From the NCBI RefSeq assembly GCF_013204845.1, contig NZ_JABMKY010000010.1, positions 124,001 to 188,000 on the forward strand: a stretch of 64,000 nt of DNA, written 5' to 3'. The notes beneath the pieces are model-generated. The model was not told the origin of the DNA. It searched no databases and saw only the letters and a list, made by a program, of their open reading frames with translations. Below are positions 28,378 through 36,769 of this stretch, one piece after another (position 1 is the first letter of the stretch; every line of letters begins with the position of its first letter). The DNA is from Paenibacillus qinlingensis (lineage in GTDB: Bacteria > Bacillota > Bacilli > Paenibacillales > NBRC-103111). The position numbers were made by a program, and so were the translations under genes.

Positions 28378-30009
28378 ATGTCAACAGATGGAACTAAGAA
28401 CTATAAGCCGCTTACTTTACGTCAAAAGGTGGGACAACTCTTCGCTTGTGGATTTGACGCACTGGAACCGAATCCTCATATTACGCAATTAATCGAGGAG
28501 TATGGGATTGGCGGCGTTATTTATTTCCGTCGGAATGTGAAGGACGCTCATCAGCTTGCTCAGCTGTCTGCCGATTTGCAAAACATCTCCCTCAAAAGTG
28601 GCGGCCAACCGTTATTTATTTCTGTGGATCAAGAAGGCGGAATGGTCTCACGGGTTGAAAAAGGAGCGACGTTACTGCCTGGTAATATGGCATTAGGTGC
28701 TGCTTTCGCACCATCTGGCGTCTACGCCAGCGCGAAAGTGATGGGCAAAGAGCTTCGTCAAATGGGCGTGAACATGAACTTGGCTCCTTGTTTAGACATT
28801 AATAATAACCCGTTAAATCCCGTCATTGGCGTCCGTTCTTATGGTGAAACGGCAGCGATAGTAAGTGATATGGGAACGCACGCTGTTAAAGGCTTGCAAG
28901 ACATGGGCGTTATCGCAACCGTGAAGCATTTCCCTGGACATGGGGATACCACAGCGGATTCGCATCATGATTTGCCTGTGGTGCCGCATAGCATGGAGCG
29001 ATTGATGGAGTTGGAGCTTGCCCCGTTCATCAAAGCGATTGAAGGCGGCGTAGATGCCATTATGTCGGCACATGTGGTCTTTGAAGCCCTGGAAGACAGC
29101 AGTGTACCTTCGACGTTATCGTATAAGATACTGACGGAACTGCTGCGCGGCGAGCTTGGCTTCAAAGGGCTTATCGTCACAGATTGCTTAGAGATGAAGG
29201 CGATCTCCGAGGGGGTTGGCGTAGCGGAAGGTGCAGTTCGTGCACTGGAAGCGGGAGCGGATATTTTGCTCGTTAGTCATGAGTTGGAGCGTCAGATAGC
29301 GGCTATGGAAGCAGTCATTGCAGCTGTGGAAAGCGGTCGTATTTCTGAAGCACGCATTGATGAGTCTGTACTGCGCATTATGACGTACAAATATAAGCGT
29401 GACATTCGATTTGATACGCAAACGCCGATTCCGGAGGGGCCGATCTCGACACCTGAGCATCAGGCGTTGGCAAAGGAACTGAGTCGTAAGAGCATCACGA
29501 AGGTCAAAGATGATGTCGGTAAGAACCTTCAAATTAACGATAAAACGTGTGTGATCTGGACAGAAGTTCAATCAGGGACGGAAATCGATGAGGTTGTTGA
29601 TCGTGAGGGAACTCTTGGGAGCGTTTTGTCCGAATTAGCGGGAGAGCCGGTTCGTGAAATTTACTTAGGTCTCCAGCCAAGCTATGAGGATATTGCAGAG
29701 ATGATTAAGCTTTGTGAAGACGCTGAGCAAGTCGTTATCGTCACTTACAATGCGACTTTCTCCGTGGGTCAAACCGCTTTAGTAAGAGCTTTGGCCAAAC
29801 TGGATGGACTGCATCTGATTGTAGCAGCTGGACGTAATCCATATGACCTGCTTGAATTCCCTGAAGTGAAAACGTATTATGCTTGTTACGAGAATCGACC
29901 TCTGGCGATGGTTTCATTAGCCAATGTATTGCTTGGTAGTGAAGCAGCTGTCGGACGGTTACCTGTGAGTTTATCCGAGCAATATCCGATTGGCTGGAGA
30001 CAGGATTAG
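28378..30009 (+). CDS. nagZ: Glycoside hydrolase family 3, NagZ-type beta-N-acetylglucosaminidase
   Basis: A 543-residue enzyme with no signal peptide, so it is probably cytoplasmic and acts on imported muropeptides or chito-oligosaccharides. The GH3 barrel shows KHFPGHGD at 183-190, then Asp194 and His196 in the TADSHHDLP loop, the Asp-His dyad special to NagZ enzymes. The nucleophile Asp269 is in VTDCLEMKAI. A C-terminal domain of about 190 residues follows, as in Gram-positive NagZ/YbbD, though without the secretion signal of Bacillus NagZ. AAGGAGCG precedes the ATG. Being last in the sugar-importer operon, it is the best clue that the importer handles GlcNAc-containing ligands. Confidence 0.9.
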   Translation: MSTDGTKNYKPLTLRQKVGQLFACGFDALEPNPHITQLIEEYGIGGVIYFRRNVKDAHQLAQLSADLQNISLKSGGQPLFISVDQEGGMVSRVEKGATLLPGNMALGAAFAPSGVYASAKVMGKELRQMGVNMNLAPCLDINNNPLNPVIGVRSYGETAAIVSDMGTHAVKGLQDMGVIATVKHFPGHGDTTADSHHDLPVVPHSMERLMELELAPFIKAIEGGVDAIMSAHVVFEALEDSSVPSTLSYKILTELLRGELGFKGLIVTDCLEMKAISEGVGVAEGAVRALEAGADILLVSHELERQIAAMEAVIAAVESGRISEARIDESVLRIMTYKYKRDIRFDTQTPIPEGPISTPEHQALAKELSRKSITKVKDDVGKNLQINDKTCVIWTEVQSGTEIDEVVDREGTLGSVLSELAGEPVREIYLGLQPSYEDIAEMIKLCEDAEQVVIVTYNATFSVGQTALVRALAKLDGLHLIVAAGRNPYDLLEFPEVKTYYACYENRPLAMVSLANVLLGSEAAVGRLPVSLSEQYPIGWRQD

Positions 30010-30074
30010 GGGAAAATAAATATACAGAATTTATATCTAGCATCTTGGCGCATCTCCTTGTAAAATCAGATAGG

Positions 30075-30147
30075 CTTGTGAAACTTTTCCTTTCCCGTTA
30101 CGTAGGAACAATGCGCACATTTCACCGCACTTCACGCATTTCACAAG
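30075..30147. promoter_or_regulatory. Possible operator region upstream of MFS gene
   Basis: A 9-bp inverted repeat, cttgtgaaa (30075-30083) and tttcacaag (30139-30147), flanks 55 bases. The right side holds three closely spaced TTCAC words (atttcac, acttcac, atttcac) about ten bases apart, roughly one helical turn. This looks like repeated regulator half-sites; the regulator is unknown. Confidence 0.4.
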
Positions 30148-30180
30148 CGATCTATTTTGCAAAGGGGTGTTTTTTTTCTC

Positions 30181-31440
30181 ATGAGTCTTGCTAATGTTCA
30201 ATCTGAGCCAACTATGCGATCATTTTTTACCAATCGATTTGTTCAAACCATTATGCTATCGGGCATTTTACTTCAAATCGGAATTTGGGTACGTAACTTT
30301 GCGATTCTGCTCTATGTGACGGACATGACGAATAATGATCCATATTCGCTTTCTTTAATCTCGGTAGCGGAGTTCGCGCCGATATTTATCTTCTCCTTTA
30401 TCGGTGGGGCATTCGCCGATCGCTGGAGGCCCAAGTTAACGATGGTCTGGTGCGATTTACTTAGCGCAGCATCCGTCTTTGTTATTTTGATCACGTTGTA
30501 TATGGGATCTTGGAAAGCGATTTTCTTTGCTACGTTGGTATCATCGATTCTCTCTCAATTCTCCCAACCTTCCAACATGAAGCTATTTAAAGTGCATGTC
30601 CCTGCATCGCAAATGCAGCTTGGGATGTCGATGTTTCAATCGATGATGGCGATCTTTATGATTTTAGGGCCAATGTTGGGTTCATTCATCTATTATCGTT
30701 TCGGAATCGAAACGGCTGTAGCGATCATGGGAACATGTTTCCTGCTATCAGCTCTGGTTCTTACGTTCTTGCCTAAGGATATGAAAGAAGATACATCAGA
30801 GCCGCGCACTACGCATATTTTTACAGAAATGGGTCAAGGCTTCCGTTATGTGTTGAGGAACCGTATGTTAGTTATCCTCGGTGGTTGTTTTGCCGTTGCT
30901 GGTCTAGCTATTGGTTTGATCAGTCCACTTGGCATTTTTCTAGTTACCGAGCACTTGGGTCTAGAGAAGTCGAACTTGCAGTGGTTCATGGTGGCGAACG
31001 GTGCCGCAATGATCGTAGGCGGAGGCGTAACAATGGCCTTTGCTAAGAAAATTTCCCCACAAGCGATGCTCGCCATCGGTATGGCGGTTAGCGCAGTTAC
31101 CTTTGCTATGATTGGTGTTACGCATTTGGTGTGGTTGGCACTTCTGATGCAGTTTATCTCAGGACTAGTGATGCCAGCTATTCAGATCGGGATTAGTACA
31201 TTAATTCTTGGGAATACCGAGGAATCTTTCGTCGGACGTGTGAATGGTATTCTAACGCCGCTCTTTATGGGTTCTATGGTTATTACCATGAGTCTTGCGG
31301 GTACGATTAAAGCATCGTTCTCCCTAGAATCGATCTATCTCACATCGGCGTTGCTTTTTGTTATCGGTGTGATCATTATGGTGCCGTCTTTGAAAATGAA
31401 ATCTGCTCCAATTCCACAGCCGAGCAGTGAACTGAAGTAA
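30181..31440 (+). CDS. MFS transporter, DHA3-type exporter
   Basis: A 419-residue, 12-helix major facilitator protein. It has the family's loop motif GGAFADRWRPKLTM between helices 2 and 3, and the general layout of DHA3 macrolide or enterobactin-type exporters. The ATG at 30181 has AAGGGGTG about 12 bases upstream; an in-frame TTG at 30157 lies before that site. It is monocistronic and ends at a strong bidirectional terminator shared with the convergent DeoR gene. Substrate unknown; a drug or siderophore is possible from the family. Confidence 0.86.
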   Translation: MSLANVQSEPTMRSFFTNRFVQTIMLSGILLQIGIWVRNFAILLYVTDMTNNDPYSLSLISVAEFAPIFIFSFIGGAFADRWRPKLTMVWCDLLSAASVFVILITLYMGSWKAIFFATLVSSILSQFSQPSNMKLFKVHVPASQMQLGMSMFQSMMAIFMILGPMLGSFIYYRFGIETAVAIMGTCFLLSALVLTFLPKDMKEDTSEPRTTHIFTEMGQGFRYVLRNRMLVILGGCFAVAGLAIGLISPLGIFLVTEHLGLEKSNLQWFMVANGAAMIVGGGVTMAFAKKISPQAMLAIGMAVSAVTFAMIGVTHLVWLALLMQFISGLVMPAIQIGISTLILGNTEESFVGRVNGILTPLFMGSMVITMSLAGTIKASFSLESIYLTSALLFVIGVIIMVPSLKMKSAPIPQPSSELK

Positions 31441-31452
31441 GAATGAACAACG

Positions 31453-31498
31453 AAAAAGCGATATCTCTTGGCCGGATGGCTAAGGATATCGCTTTTTT
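31453..31498. terminator. Bidirectional terminator between MFS and DeoR genes
   Basis: Arms aaaaagcgatatc and gatatcgctttttt are perfectly complementary, with A-run and T-run flanks on the two sides, so the hairpin can serve both convergent genes. Confidence 0.93.
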
Positions 31499-31502
31499 GT
31501 TG

Positions 31503-32258
31503 TTATAGAAATGGCGTTCCTGATTCCTTGAAGGCCAGCTTCATTTCAGGCGTAATGGAGGAGTCGCTAATGATGCCAACGGCTTCCTGCACCTCGCCAA
31601 TCACAAATAAGGAGCTTCGACTAAATTTGGAATGATCCGCCACGAGATACGTTTCCATGGACTGCTTCATCATCCGGCGATTCGTTTCGGCTTCAAGCTC
31701 ATTGTAGATCATCATGCCGCGGGATAGGGAAATGCCATCGCAGCCCATGAACGTTTTGCGGATACTAAGGTTCTCGAGCGTCGCATTGGCCAGTGGACCT
31801 GATAGCTCAAAGGTTTGTGTGCGAATCACACCACCGGTTAGTATCAGCTGCAGTCCAGGCGTGCCGATGAGTTCGTAGGCAATATTCACGGCATTCGTAA
31901 TGACGGTTAGATTTTTGAATTGGTTCAGCTTTTTGGCGATGAAAGTCGTTGTCGTACCACCTGTCAGCCCGATAATATCGCCATCTTCGATGTAACGAAG
32001 GGCTTTGTCCGCAATTTCTTTCTTCTCATCAGTGTAGAGGTCCATTTTATTAAAGAAGGGGACTTCCACTTTCAAGCTTTCAAGTACTGCCCCGCCAAAG
32101 GTGCGGATGCAACGTTTCTCTCCTTCGAGAATTTCTAAATCTCGTCGTGCTGTTGCTTCAGAGACATTGAATTGCTTCACAATATCCGTCAAAGCAATGG
32201 AGCCTTTATCTTTAATCGCATGCATAATGGCATCTCGGCGAACATCGGTCTTTCCCAT
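31503..32258 (-). CDS. DeoR/GlpR family transcriptional regulator
   Basis: A 251-residue sugar-responsive repressor. The N-terminal helix-turn-helix reads ITLTDIVKQFNVSEATARRD-like (SIALTDIVKQFNVSEATARR) and is followed by the DeoR-type RTFGGAVLES hinge. The C-terminal sensor has IGLTGGTTTTFIAKKL, LTGGVIRTQTFELSGP and MGCDGISL, typical of sugar-phosphate-binding DeoRC domains. It is alone, with no sugar genes in its transcript, so its target is unclear. The divergent COG4315 gene at 32510 is the nearest gene upstream. AGGGGG precedes the ATG. Confidence 0.9.
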   Translation of the reverse strand: MGKTDVRRDAIMHAIKDKGSIALTDIVKQFNVSEATARRDLEILEGEKRCIRTFGGAVLESLKVEVPFFNKMDLYTDEKKEIADKALRYIEDGDIIGLTGGTTTTFIAKKLNQFKNLTVITNAVNIAYELIGTPGLQLILTGGVIRTQTFELSGPLANATLENLSIRKTFMGCDGISLSRGMMIYNELEAETNRRMMKQSMETYLVADHSKFSRSSLFVIGEVQEAVGIISDSSITPEMKLAFKESGTPFL

Positions 32259-32421
32259 GGTGTACCCCCTAAAGCTCCCGATCTGGGAAGCTTGCTACTT
32301 CCTTTTATTTTATCATGGTCAAAGATACTCGTCCATCTGGCGATGCTTGTATCGACCGTTTTTGTAGTTATTTTTGCTTGAAGTGTGCAATTCTAAAAAA
32401 TTTTGAAGGTGCATCAAACCG

Positions 32422-32448
32422 ATAACATGCAGGGCTCGTTACCTTAAG
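32422..32448 (+). promoter_or_regulatory. Weak ECF-type promoter candidate for the COG4315 gene
   Basis: AAACC is followed after 16 bases by CGTTA, resembling ECF-sigma promoters (AAC-rich -35, CGT -10). It could be read by the ECF factor encoded at 34339. No matching site was seen before the sigma gene itself. Confidence 0.3.
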
Positions 32449-32509
32449 AGGAAAAGCATTCAACAGTAATGAGATTGCTTCATCCCATTGAAGGAGGCGA
32501 ATAGCCAGA

Positions 32510-34189
32510 ATGAGAAATTTTAAAGTAGTCGTACTTTCAGTTTGTATGCTCTTAGGCGTTGTCTTCGGTTTGACAGCTTTGACAACCCATGCGGCTGAGC
32601 AAGTGCAAGTCAAATCGGAAACCGATATTGCCGGTGATCTCGGTATTCTGCAAGGTGAAGGAAGCGGGCTTACGCCTGAATATTTGGGGAAGTCGACAAC
32701 GAGATATCAAGCGGCCATCATGTATCTTCGTCTAAAAGGGTTGGAAGCGGAGGCTCTGGCTTATCGTGGAACGGATAATTTTAAAGATGTGAGCCTCGTG
32801 TACAAGGAAGGTCAGGCGGTACTTGGTTATTTGAAAGCGCATCCTGAGCTCGGTTGGCAAGGAACAGGCGGTGATCTGTTTGATCCAACAGCTGGTATTA
32901 CAGCTCAGGCTTATTACAAGGTTTTGCTGGAAGCTTTGGGTTACAAGCAAGGTGCGGATTTTGAGTTTGCTCAAGTACTTGATTATGCAGGGCAGAAGGG
33001 TTTATCTAAAATCGCAAGTGCACAGCATGTCGTGAATATGAACATAGCGACCGCAACGATTGAAGCCTTGCAGGCTACGCTGAAAGATGGAGGCAAATCG
33101 TTAGCAACCCTTTTATCAGAAAAAGGAATTGTCGCTGCGGATAAGCTGAACGTGCTTACTTATACCTCACTGCAATTGAAGAAAAATGAGGCATTAGGAA
33201 GCTACCTGAGCGATTCCAAAGGAATGACGCTTTATTATTTCACGAAGGATGCTGCAGATGTGAATTCTTGCGTGGATACTTGTCTGACGAAATGGCCGAT
33301 TTATTATAGTGATAAATTGATCGTACCTGCTGGTTTTAACTCGGCTGATTTTGGCGCTTTCGTACGTGCAGACGGCAAGAAGCAGCTGACATACAAAGGT
33401 TGGCCGCTATACTATTTCGCAGGTGATTTGGCGGCTGGCGATGCATTAGGTGATGCGGTAGGCAAGATTTGGTATGTAATTAAGCCTTCGGCAGGGATCG
33501 CTTTGGGGACAAAAGCGGATCTTGGTAACTTCTTCACAGACACGAATGGCCTGGCGCTGTATTATTATGATAAAGACACGAAGGGCGTAAGTAACTGTTC
33601 TGGTAAATGTTTGGAAAAATGGCCATTGTTCTATGCCGATCATGTGGCTGCACTAACGGGAGTAAACCAGGCTGATTTCGGTACAATCGTTCGCGCTGAT
33701 GGGAAGAAACAAACGACATATAAAGGCTTCCCTCTGTATTACTGGGTAGATGATAAAAAGATGGGCGATACGTTGGGGCAAAATGTAGGAAATGTCTGGT
33801 TCGTCATCGATCCCGTGAAATTCAGCGGTACGAAGGCAGTTAACAGTTCGGTGAAAACTAGCAAATCCGACGTACTCGGTACATATCTCGTTGATAGTAA
33901 TGGCATGGCGCTCTATCTATTCACGAAGGATAAAGGGGATGTCAATGCATGTGTGGGGTCATGTCTAGTCAACTGGCCAATCTACTATGATGAGCATCTG
34001 ACCGTGTCGAGTGACTTGAACGCAAGTGATTTTGGCGTGTTCACACGTAGCGATGGCAAGATGCAGAATACGTACAAAGGCTGGCCGTTGTACTACTGGA
34101 TTAAGGATACCAACCCTGGCGAGACGACGGGACAAAATGTCGGGAAAGTATGGTTCGTACTTGATCCGCTTAAAACGGAAAGCAGATAA
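32510..34189 (+). CDS. Secreted protein with three COG4315-type repeats
   Basis: A 559-residue exported protein with a signal peptide cleaved near THAAEQ (about residue 29). An N-terminal region of about 190 residues looks like an S-layer or stalk-type helical domain. Three repeats of about 100 residues follow at about 226-325, 336-430 and 447-555. Each has the 'predicted lipoprotein' COG4315 pattern: GMTLYYFTKD, GLALYYYDKD and GMALYLFTKD, then a Cys-x3-Cys (CVDTC, CSGKC, CVGSC) and later YKGWPLYY or YKGFPLYY. The function of this family is unknown; the paired cysteines and aromatic residues suggest disulfides or redox chemistry. An ECF sigma and anti-sigma pair follows, so it may be their target. 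Confidence 0.82.
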   Translation: MRNFKVVVLSVCMLLGVVFGLTALTTHAAEQVQVKSETDIAGDLGILQGEGSGLTPEYLGKSTTRYQAAIMYLRLKGLEAEALAYRGTDNFKDVSLVYKEGQAVLGYLKAHPELGWQGTGGDLFDPTAGITAQAYYKVLLEALGYKQGADFEFAQVLDYAGQKGLSKIASAQHVVNMNIATATIEALQATLKDGGKSLATLLSEKGIVAADKLNVLTYTSLQLKKNEALGSYLSDSKGMTLYYFTKDAADVNSCVDTCLTKWPIYYSDKLIVPAGFNSADFGAFVRADGKKQLTYKGWPLYYFAGDLAAGDALGDAVGKIWYVIKPSAGIALGTKADLGNFFTDTNGLALYYYDKDTKGVSNCSGKCLEKWPLFYADHVAALTGVNQADFGTIVRADGKKQTTYKGFPLYYWVDDKKMGDTLGQNVGNVWFVIDPVKFSGTKAVNSSVKTSKSDVLGTYLVDSNGMALYLFTKDKGDVNACVGSCLVNWPIYYDEHLTVSSDLNASDFGVFTRSDGKMQNTYKGWPLYYWIKDTNPGETTGQNVGKVWFVLDPLKTESR

Positions 34190-34221
34190 GCGTGAAGAAT
34201 TGAAGATGAGAAATGAAAATG

Positions 34222-34263
34222 CACTTCAACCGACTGCTTAGGCAGAAAGGTTGGAGTGTTTTG
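34222..34263 (+). terminator. Terminator after COG4315 gene
   Basis: Arms cacttcaacc and ggttggagtg (one G-U pair) enclose a 17-base loop with an inner ctgc/gcag pairing. Four T follow. Confidence 0.72.
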
Positions 34264-34338
34264 TCCATTTTAGCTACAAATATGATATGGTTGATAGAGT
34301 GAATTTGTCTTCTATTTCGACTCGGGGAGTGCCACGTT

Positions 34339-34905
34339 ATGCGAAATCGAACAGATGGGGAACTCATGAAGCTGGTTATGGCCAAAGAGCATCCTGCCTT
34401 AGAAGAGCTCTACGATCGTTATGCCAAGCTCGTGTATTCGTTTGCCATGAAATCTATGAAGAATGAGCAGGAAGCCAGGGAAATCGTGCAATTGGTGTTT
34501 ATGCGACTCTGGACAACCGAAACAGGCTATGATGCCAGTAAAGGCGGATTCGTCAACTGGATGATTACAGTCACCCGCAATATTACGATTGATTATGTGC
34601 GCAAAAATCGTAAACAGAACCAAATTATTCGATTTGAGCCTAAAGAGTGGGAACAATCGCTCGTTTCGGGGGAACCGGATCTAGAGTCGGTTGTGTCCAG
34701 CAAATGGGTGGTTGAGCAGATTCAAGAAGCGTATGTGCACTTATCTACGAATCAAATTGAATTAATAGAGATGATGTACTGGGAAGGCTACTCGCTTAGC
34801 GAAATTGCTTCAAAAAAGAATGAACCGGTTGGAACTGTGAAAAGCAGGCTTCATCAATGTTTAAAAATACTTCGCAAGCATCTGACAGCAGTGAGGGGGG
34901 GATGA
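34339..34905 (+). CDS. ECF RNA polymerase sigma factor (SigK-like)
   Basis: A 188-residue extracytoplasmic-function sigma factor. Region 2 is LEELYDRYAKLVYSFAMKSM through EIVQLVFMRLWTTE, and region 4 contains IEMMYWEGYSLSEIASKKNEP with VGTVKSRLHQCLKILR. It is partnered with the membrane anti-sigma gene that starts three bases after its stop, so the two are co-expressed. Homology of the partner's C-terminal domain to RskA suggests the SigK/RskA branch. GGGGAG lies upstream of the ATG. Its likely target is the adjacent secreted COG4315 protein, by position only. Confidence 0.9.
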   Translation: MRNRTDGELMKLVMAKEHPALEELYDRYAKLVYSFAMKSMKNEQEAREIVQLVFMRLWTTETGYDASKGGFVNWMITVTRNITIDYVRKNRKQNQIIRFEPKEWEQSLVSGEPDLESVVSSKWVVEQIQEAYVHLSTNQIELIEMMYWEGYSLSEIASKKNEPVGTVKSRLHQCLKILRKHLTAVRGG

Positions 34906-34908
34906 CAG

Positions 34909-35670
34909 ATGAAAGAGCAGCAACCTGTTGATTGCAGCTATCTGATCAATTATTTAACAGGCGAATGCACGGAATGGGAGCGTGCGGCTTTCGAACGGCA
35001 TCTGCGCACCTGTGTCACTTGCAGCGAAGAATTGCCTGAATTACAGGCGGTCTGGCAATCACTCCCTTACCAAATGGAAGAAGTGGAAGTTCCGCCGGAT
35101 TTGAAGGGGCAAGTGATGCAAGCTATTCGTCAAGAACCGATCGATAAAGAGGAGATTCATAAAAAAGAAATCCATAAAGTAGAGACCACTAATAAACCAA
35201 TTCCTAAGCGGCGTTCATTTGTATGGTTGTATGGTGCGACTGCCGTTGTTGTGCTTGGTATCGTTGTAGGTGCGATATGGAACTATGATGTATTTCACAC
35301 CAAGGAAACAGCAAGTAAAATAAGTGAGCCTTCAAAGGTTGTCAATACCTTCAAATTGACATCAGCGGACACTTCCATGCCAGCAGCCTCAGGAACAGCT
35401 TGGGTCGTGCAGTACGGTGATGTTCATAAAGTTGTCGTGAACTTATCGGGTCTGAATGAAACGAGTGGTGATTGGACCTATCAGGTCTGGTTGAATCACA
35501 ATGGGAAGAAGTATAACTGCGGAACGCTGCGTGTGGATAATAAAGGGGTAGGTGTATTGTCTTATGATGTGCATGCCAAAAGTTTGAATATCGATTCCAT
35601 CGGTGTTACCTTGGAACCGGATCCAAATGGCAGCCAACCGCGAGGGAAGAAAGTATTGGGATCGGTATAA
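34909..35670 (+). CDS. Membrane anti-sigma factor with zinc finger and RskA-like domain
   Basis: A 253-residue single-pass protein. The cytoplasmic N-terminus carries a zf-HC2-type anti-sigma domain (HLRTCVTCSEEL, His-x3-Cys-x2-Cys) that would hold the ECF factor. One membrane helix lies at about 104-124 (WLYGATAVVVLGIVVGAIW). The extracellular part is an RskA-type domain with YQVWLNHNGKKYNCGTL and ending VTLEPDPNGSQPRGKKVLGS. It starts behind a GGGGGGATG site overlapping the sigma stop region. Release would need regulated proteolysis of the membrane segment, as in the family; the signal is unknown. Confidence 0.88.
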   Translation: MKEQQPVDCSYLINYLTGECTEWERAAFERHLRTCVTCSEELPELQAVWQSLPYQMEEVEVPPDLKGQVMQAIRQEPIDKEEIHKKEIHKVETTNKPIPKRRSFVWLYGATAVVVLGIVVGAIWNYDVFHTKETASKISEPSKVVNTFKLTSADTSMPAASGTAWVVQYGDVHKVVVNLSGLNETSGDWTYQVWLNHNGKKYNCGTLRVDNKGVGVLSYDVHAKSLNIDSIGVTLEPDPNGSQPRGKKVLGSV

Positions 35671-35680
35671 GCTGAGAAGA

Positions 35681-35727
35681 AAAACGGGCATTCCCTCTTT
35701 GGTTCAAAGAGGGATGCTCGTTTTTTT
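35681..35727 (+). terminator. Terminator of the sigma/anti-sigma operon
   Basis: Arms aaaacgggcattccctcttt and aaagagggatgctcgttttt are almost fully complementary (one mismatch) around a short loop, followed by a long T run. Confidence 0.93.
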
Positions 35728-35790
35728 GTAAACCTGGCAGCGCATCGTACGATCGGTTGAAAGTCCCCGAAGGATGGCACAGCTTTTGAA

Positions 35791-35975
35791 TAACTGGATT
35801 TTCTGCAGCTAATTCAAGCGAAATGCCGTGATTTCGTAAACTAACTGGATTTCCTCCCGTTATTTACGAGCGAAATCGGCAAACGGGTAATTTTGTGCAA
35901 AAATAGAAGCAGGAAATCCAGTTAAACTCCCAATAAGCTAGTTTTCCTCGGAAATAGATGTAGAAAATCCAGTTA
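35791..35975. repeat. Nested inverted cluster of 51-bp repeats
   Basis: Two direct copies begin at 35791 (taactggattttct) and 35842 (taactggatttcct), 51 bases apart. Two inverted copies end at 35924 (aggaaatccagtta) and 35975 (agaaaatccagtta), again 51 bases apart. Outer copy 1 is the exact complement of copy 4, and inner copy 2 of copy 3. Most of each 51-base unit is similar (taactggattt, then ctatttncgagcgaaat-like). The non-coding gap between the anti-sigma terminator and the cytochrome gene consists almost entirely of this structure. No gene is seen in it. Confidence 0.9.
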
Positions 35976-35991
35976 ATCCTTAGAGCTACCC

Positions 35992-36606
35992 CTATTTCAT
36001 GCCCGAAAGCCAATTCGCTAAGGCTTCGACTTCGTCGGCTTTCAAGGTGTCTTTGAAAGGGGGCATCTCGATCTTCCCGTTCATAATTTGCGCGGTAATT
36101 TGTTCCTTCGTCCTGCGCGCACCGACCTTAGTCAGATTCGGTCCGTAATCTCCTGTAAGACCTGCGCCATGGCAGGACAGGCAGTTGCTTTTGTACAGCA
36201 ACTGGGCTTTCTCGCTGGAGTCGGCGGCGCTTACCGTAGCTTGAGGCTTAGCGGTAGGCGATGGTGAAGGTGTAGCCACTGGCGCGGGGGTTGGCGCAGG
36301 CGTAGGCGTAGGTGTCGCGACAGCCGGTGTTGCTGTAGGCGCAGGCGTTGCAGGTATCACCGTAGCTTGAGGCTGCGGTGCTGCGCTAGCTGAAGGCGTA
36401 GGGCTTGCCGACGCTGCTGGTGCAACTGTTGCGGCGGCCACTGGTGTCGGCGTAGCTGCAGGCGCCGGTGTCGGAGTCGGTGAACTCGCGACTGCTGCGG
36501 CCGCAGGGGTGGGTGAGCTGGCGGCTGGTTCGGCTTCTTGTTTGCTGCACCCTGTAGCAGCGAGAATGACGATCACAAAGATGCTTGCATACATCCATTT
36601 GTTCAA
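35992..36606 (-). CDS. Membrane-anchored cytochrome c lipoprotein (c551-like)
   Basis: A 204-residue electron carrier. From a TTG start with AAAGGAG nine bases upstream, it has a signal peptide and lipobox LAATGC. A low-complexity linker of about 95 residues rich in Ala, Pro, Thr and Ser follows, then a single cytochrome c domain with heme motif CLSCH (in SNCLSCHGAGLTGDYGPNL) and probable axial Met in EMPPF. An in-frame ATG at 36636 would put ten charged residues before the signal peptide and is less likely. Family members such as CccB carry electrons outside the membrane to terminal oxidases. The unusually long linker may let the heme domain reach through the cell wall. The gene stands alone. 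Confidence 0.85.
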   Translation of the reverse strand: MNKWMYASIFVIVILAATGCSKQEAEPAASSPTPAAAAVASSPTPTPAPAATPTPVAAATVAPAASASPTPSASAAPQPQATVIPATPAPTATPAVATPTPTPAPTPAPVATPSPSPTAKPQATVSAADSSEKAQLLYKSNCLSCHGAGLTGDYGPNLTKVGARRTKEQITAQIMNGKIEMPPFKDTLKADEVEALANWLSGMK

Positions 36607-36706
36607 AGCATCCAACTCCTTTATATGTACTCTCATATAGGTAACGAAGTATAAGGGAAATCGGTTTTAGCTAACTACAGGAAAAAGGGATCCCCTTGAA
36701 CGCAAC

Positions 36707-36747
36707 AAAAACTAGCCCCAATACCACACAGGTATTGGGGCTAGTTT
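36707..36747 (-). terminator. Terminator of the lyase/ABC operon (minus strand)
   Basis: Arms aaactagccccaatacc and ggtattggggctagttt are perfectly complementary (17 bp) around a short loop. On the minus strand a T run follows, 22 bases after the end of the lyase gene. Confidence 0.93.
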
Positions 36748-36769
36748 GATGTTTATTTGGAAGACAATA

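Noticed and set aside
28378..30009. Beta-glucosidase annotation for the GH3 enzyme
   Set aside because: The KHFPGHGD and Asp-x-His loop motifs are those of NagZ-type N-acetylglucosaminidases.
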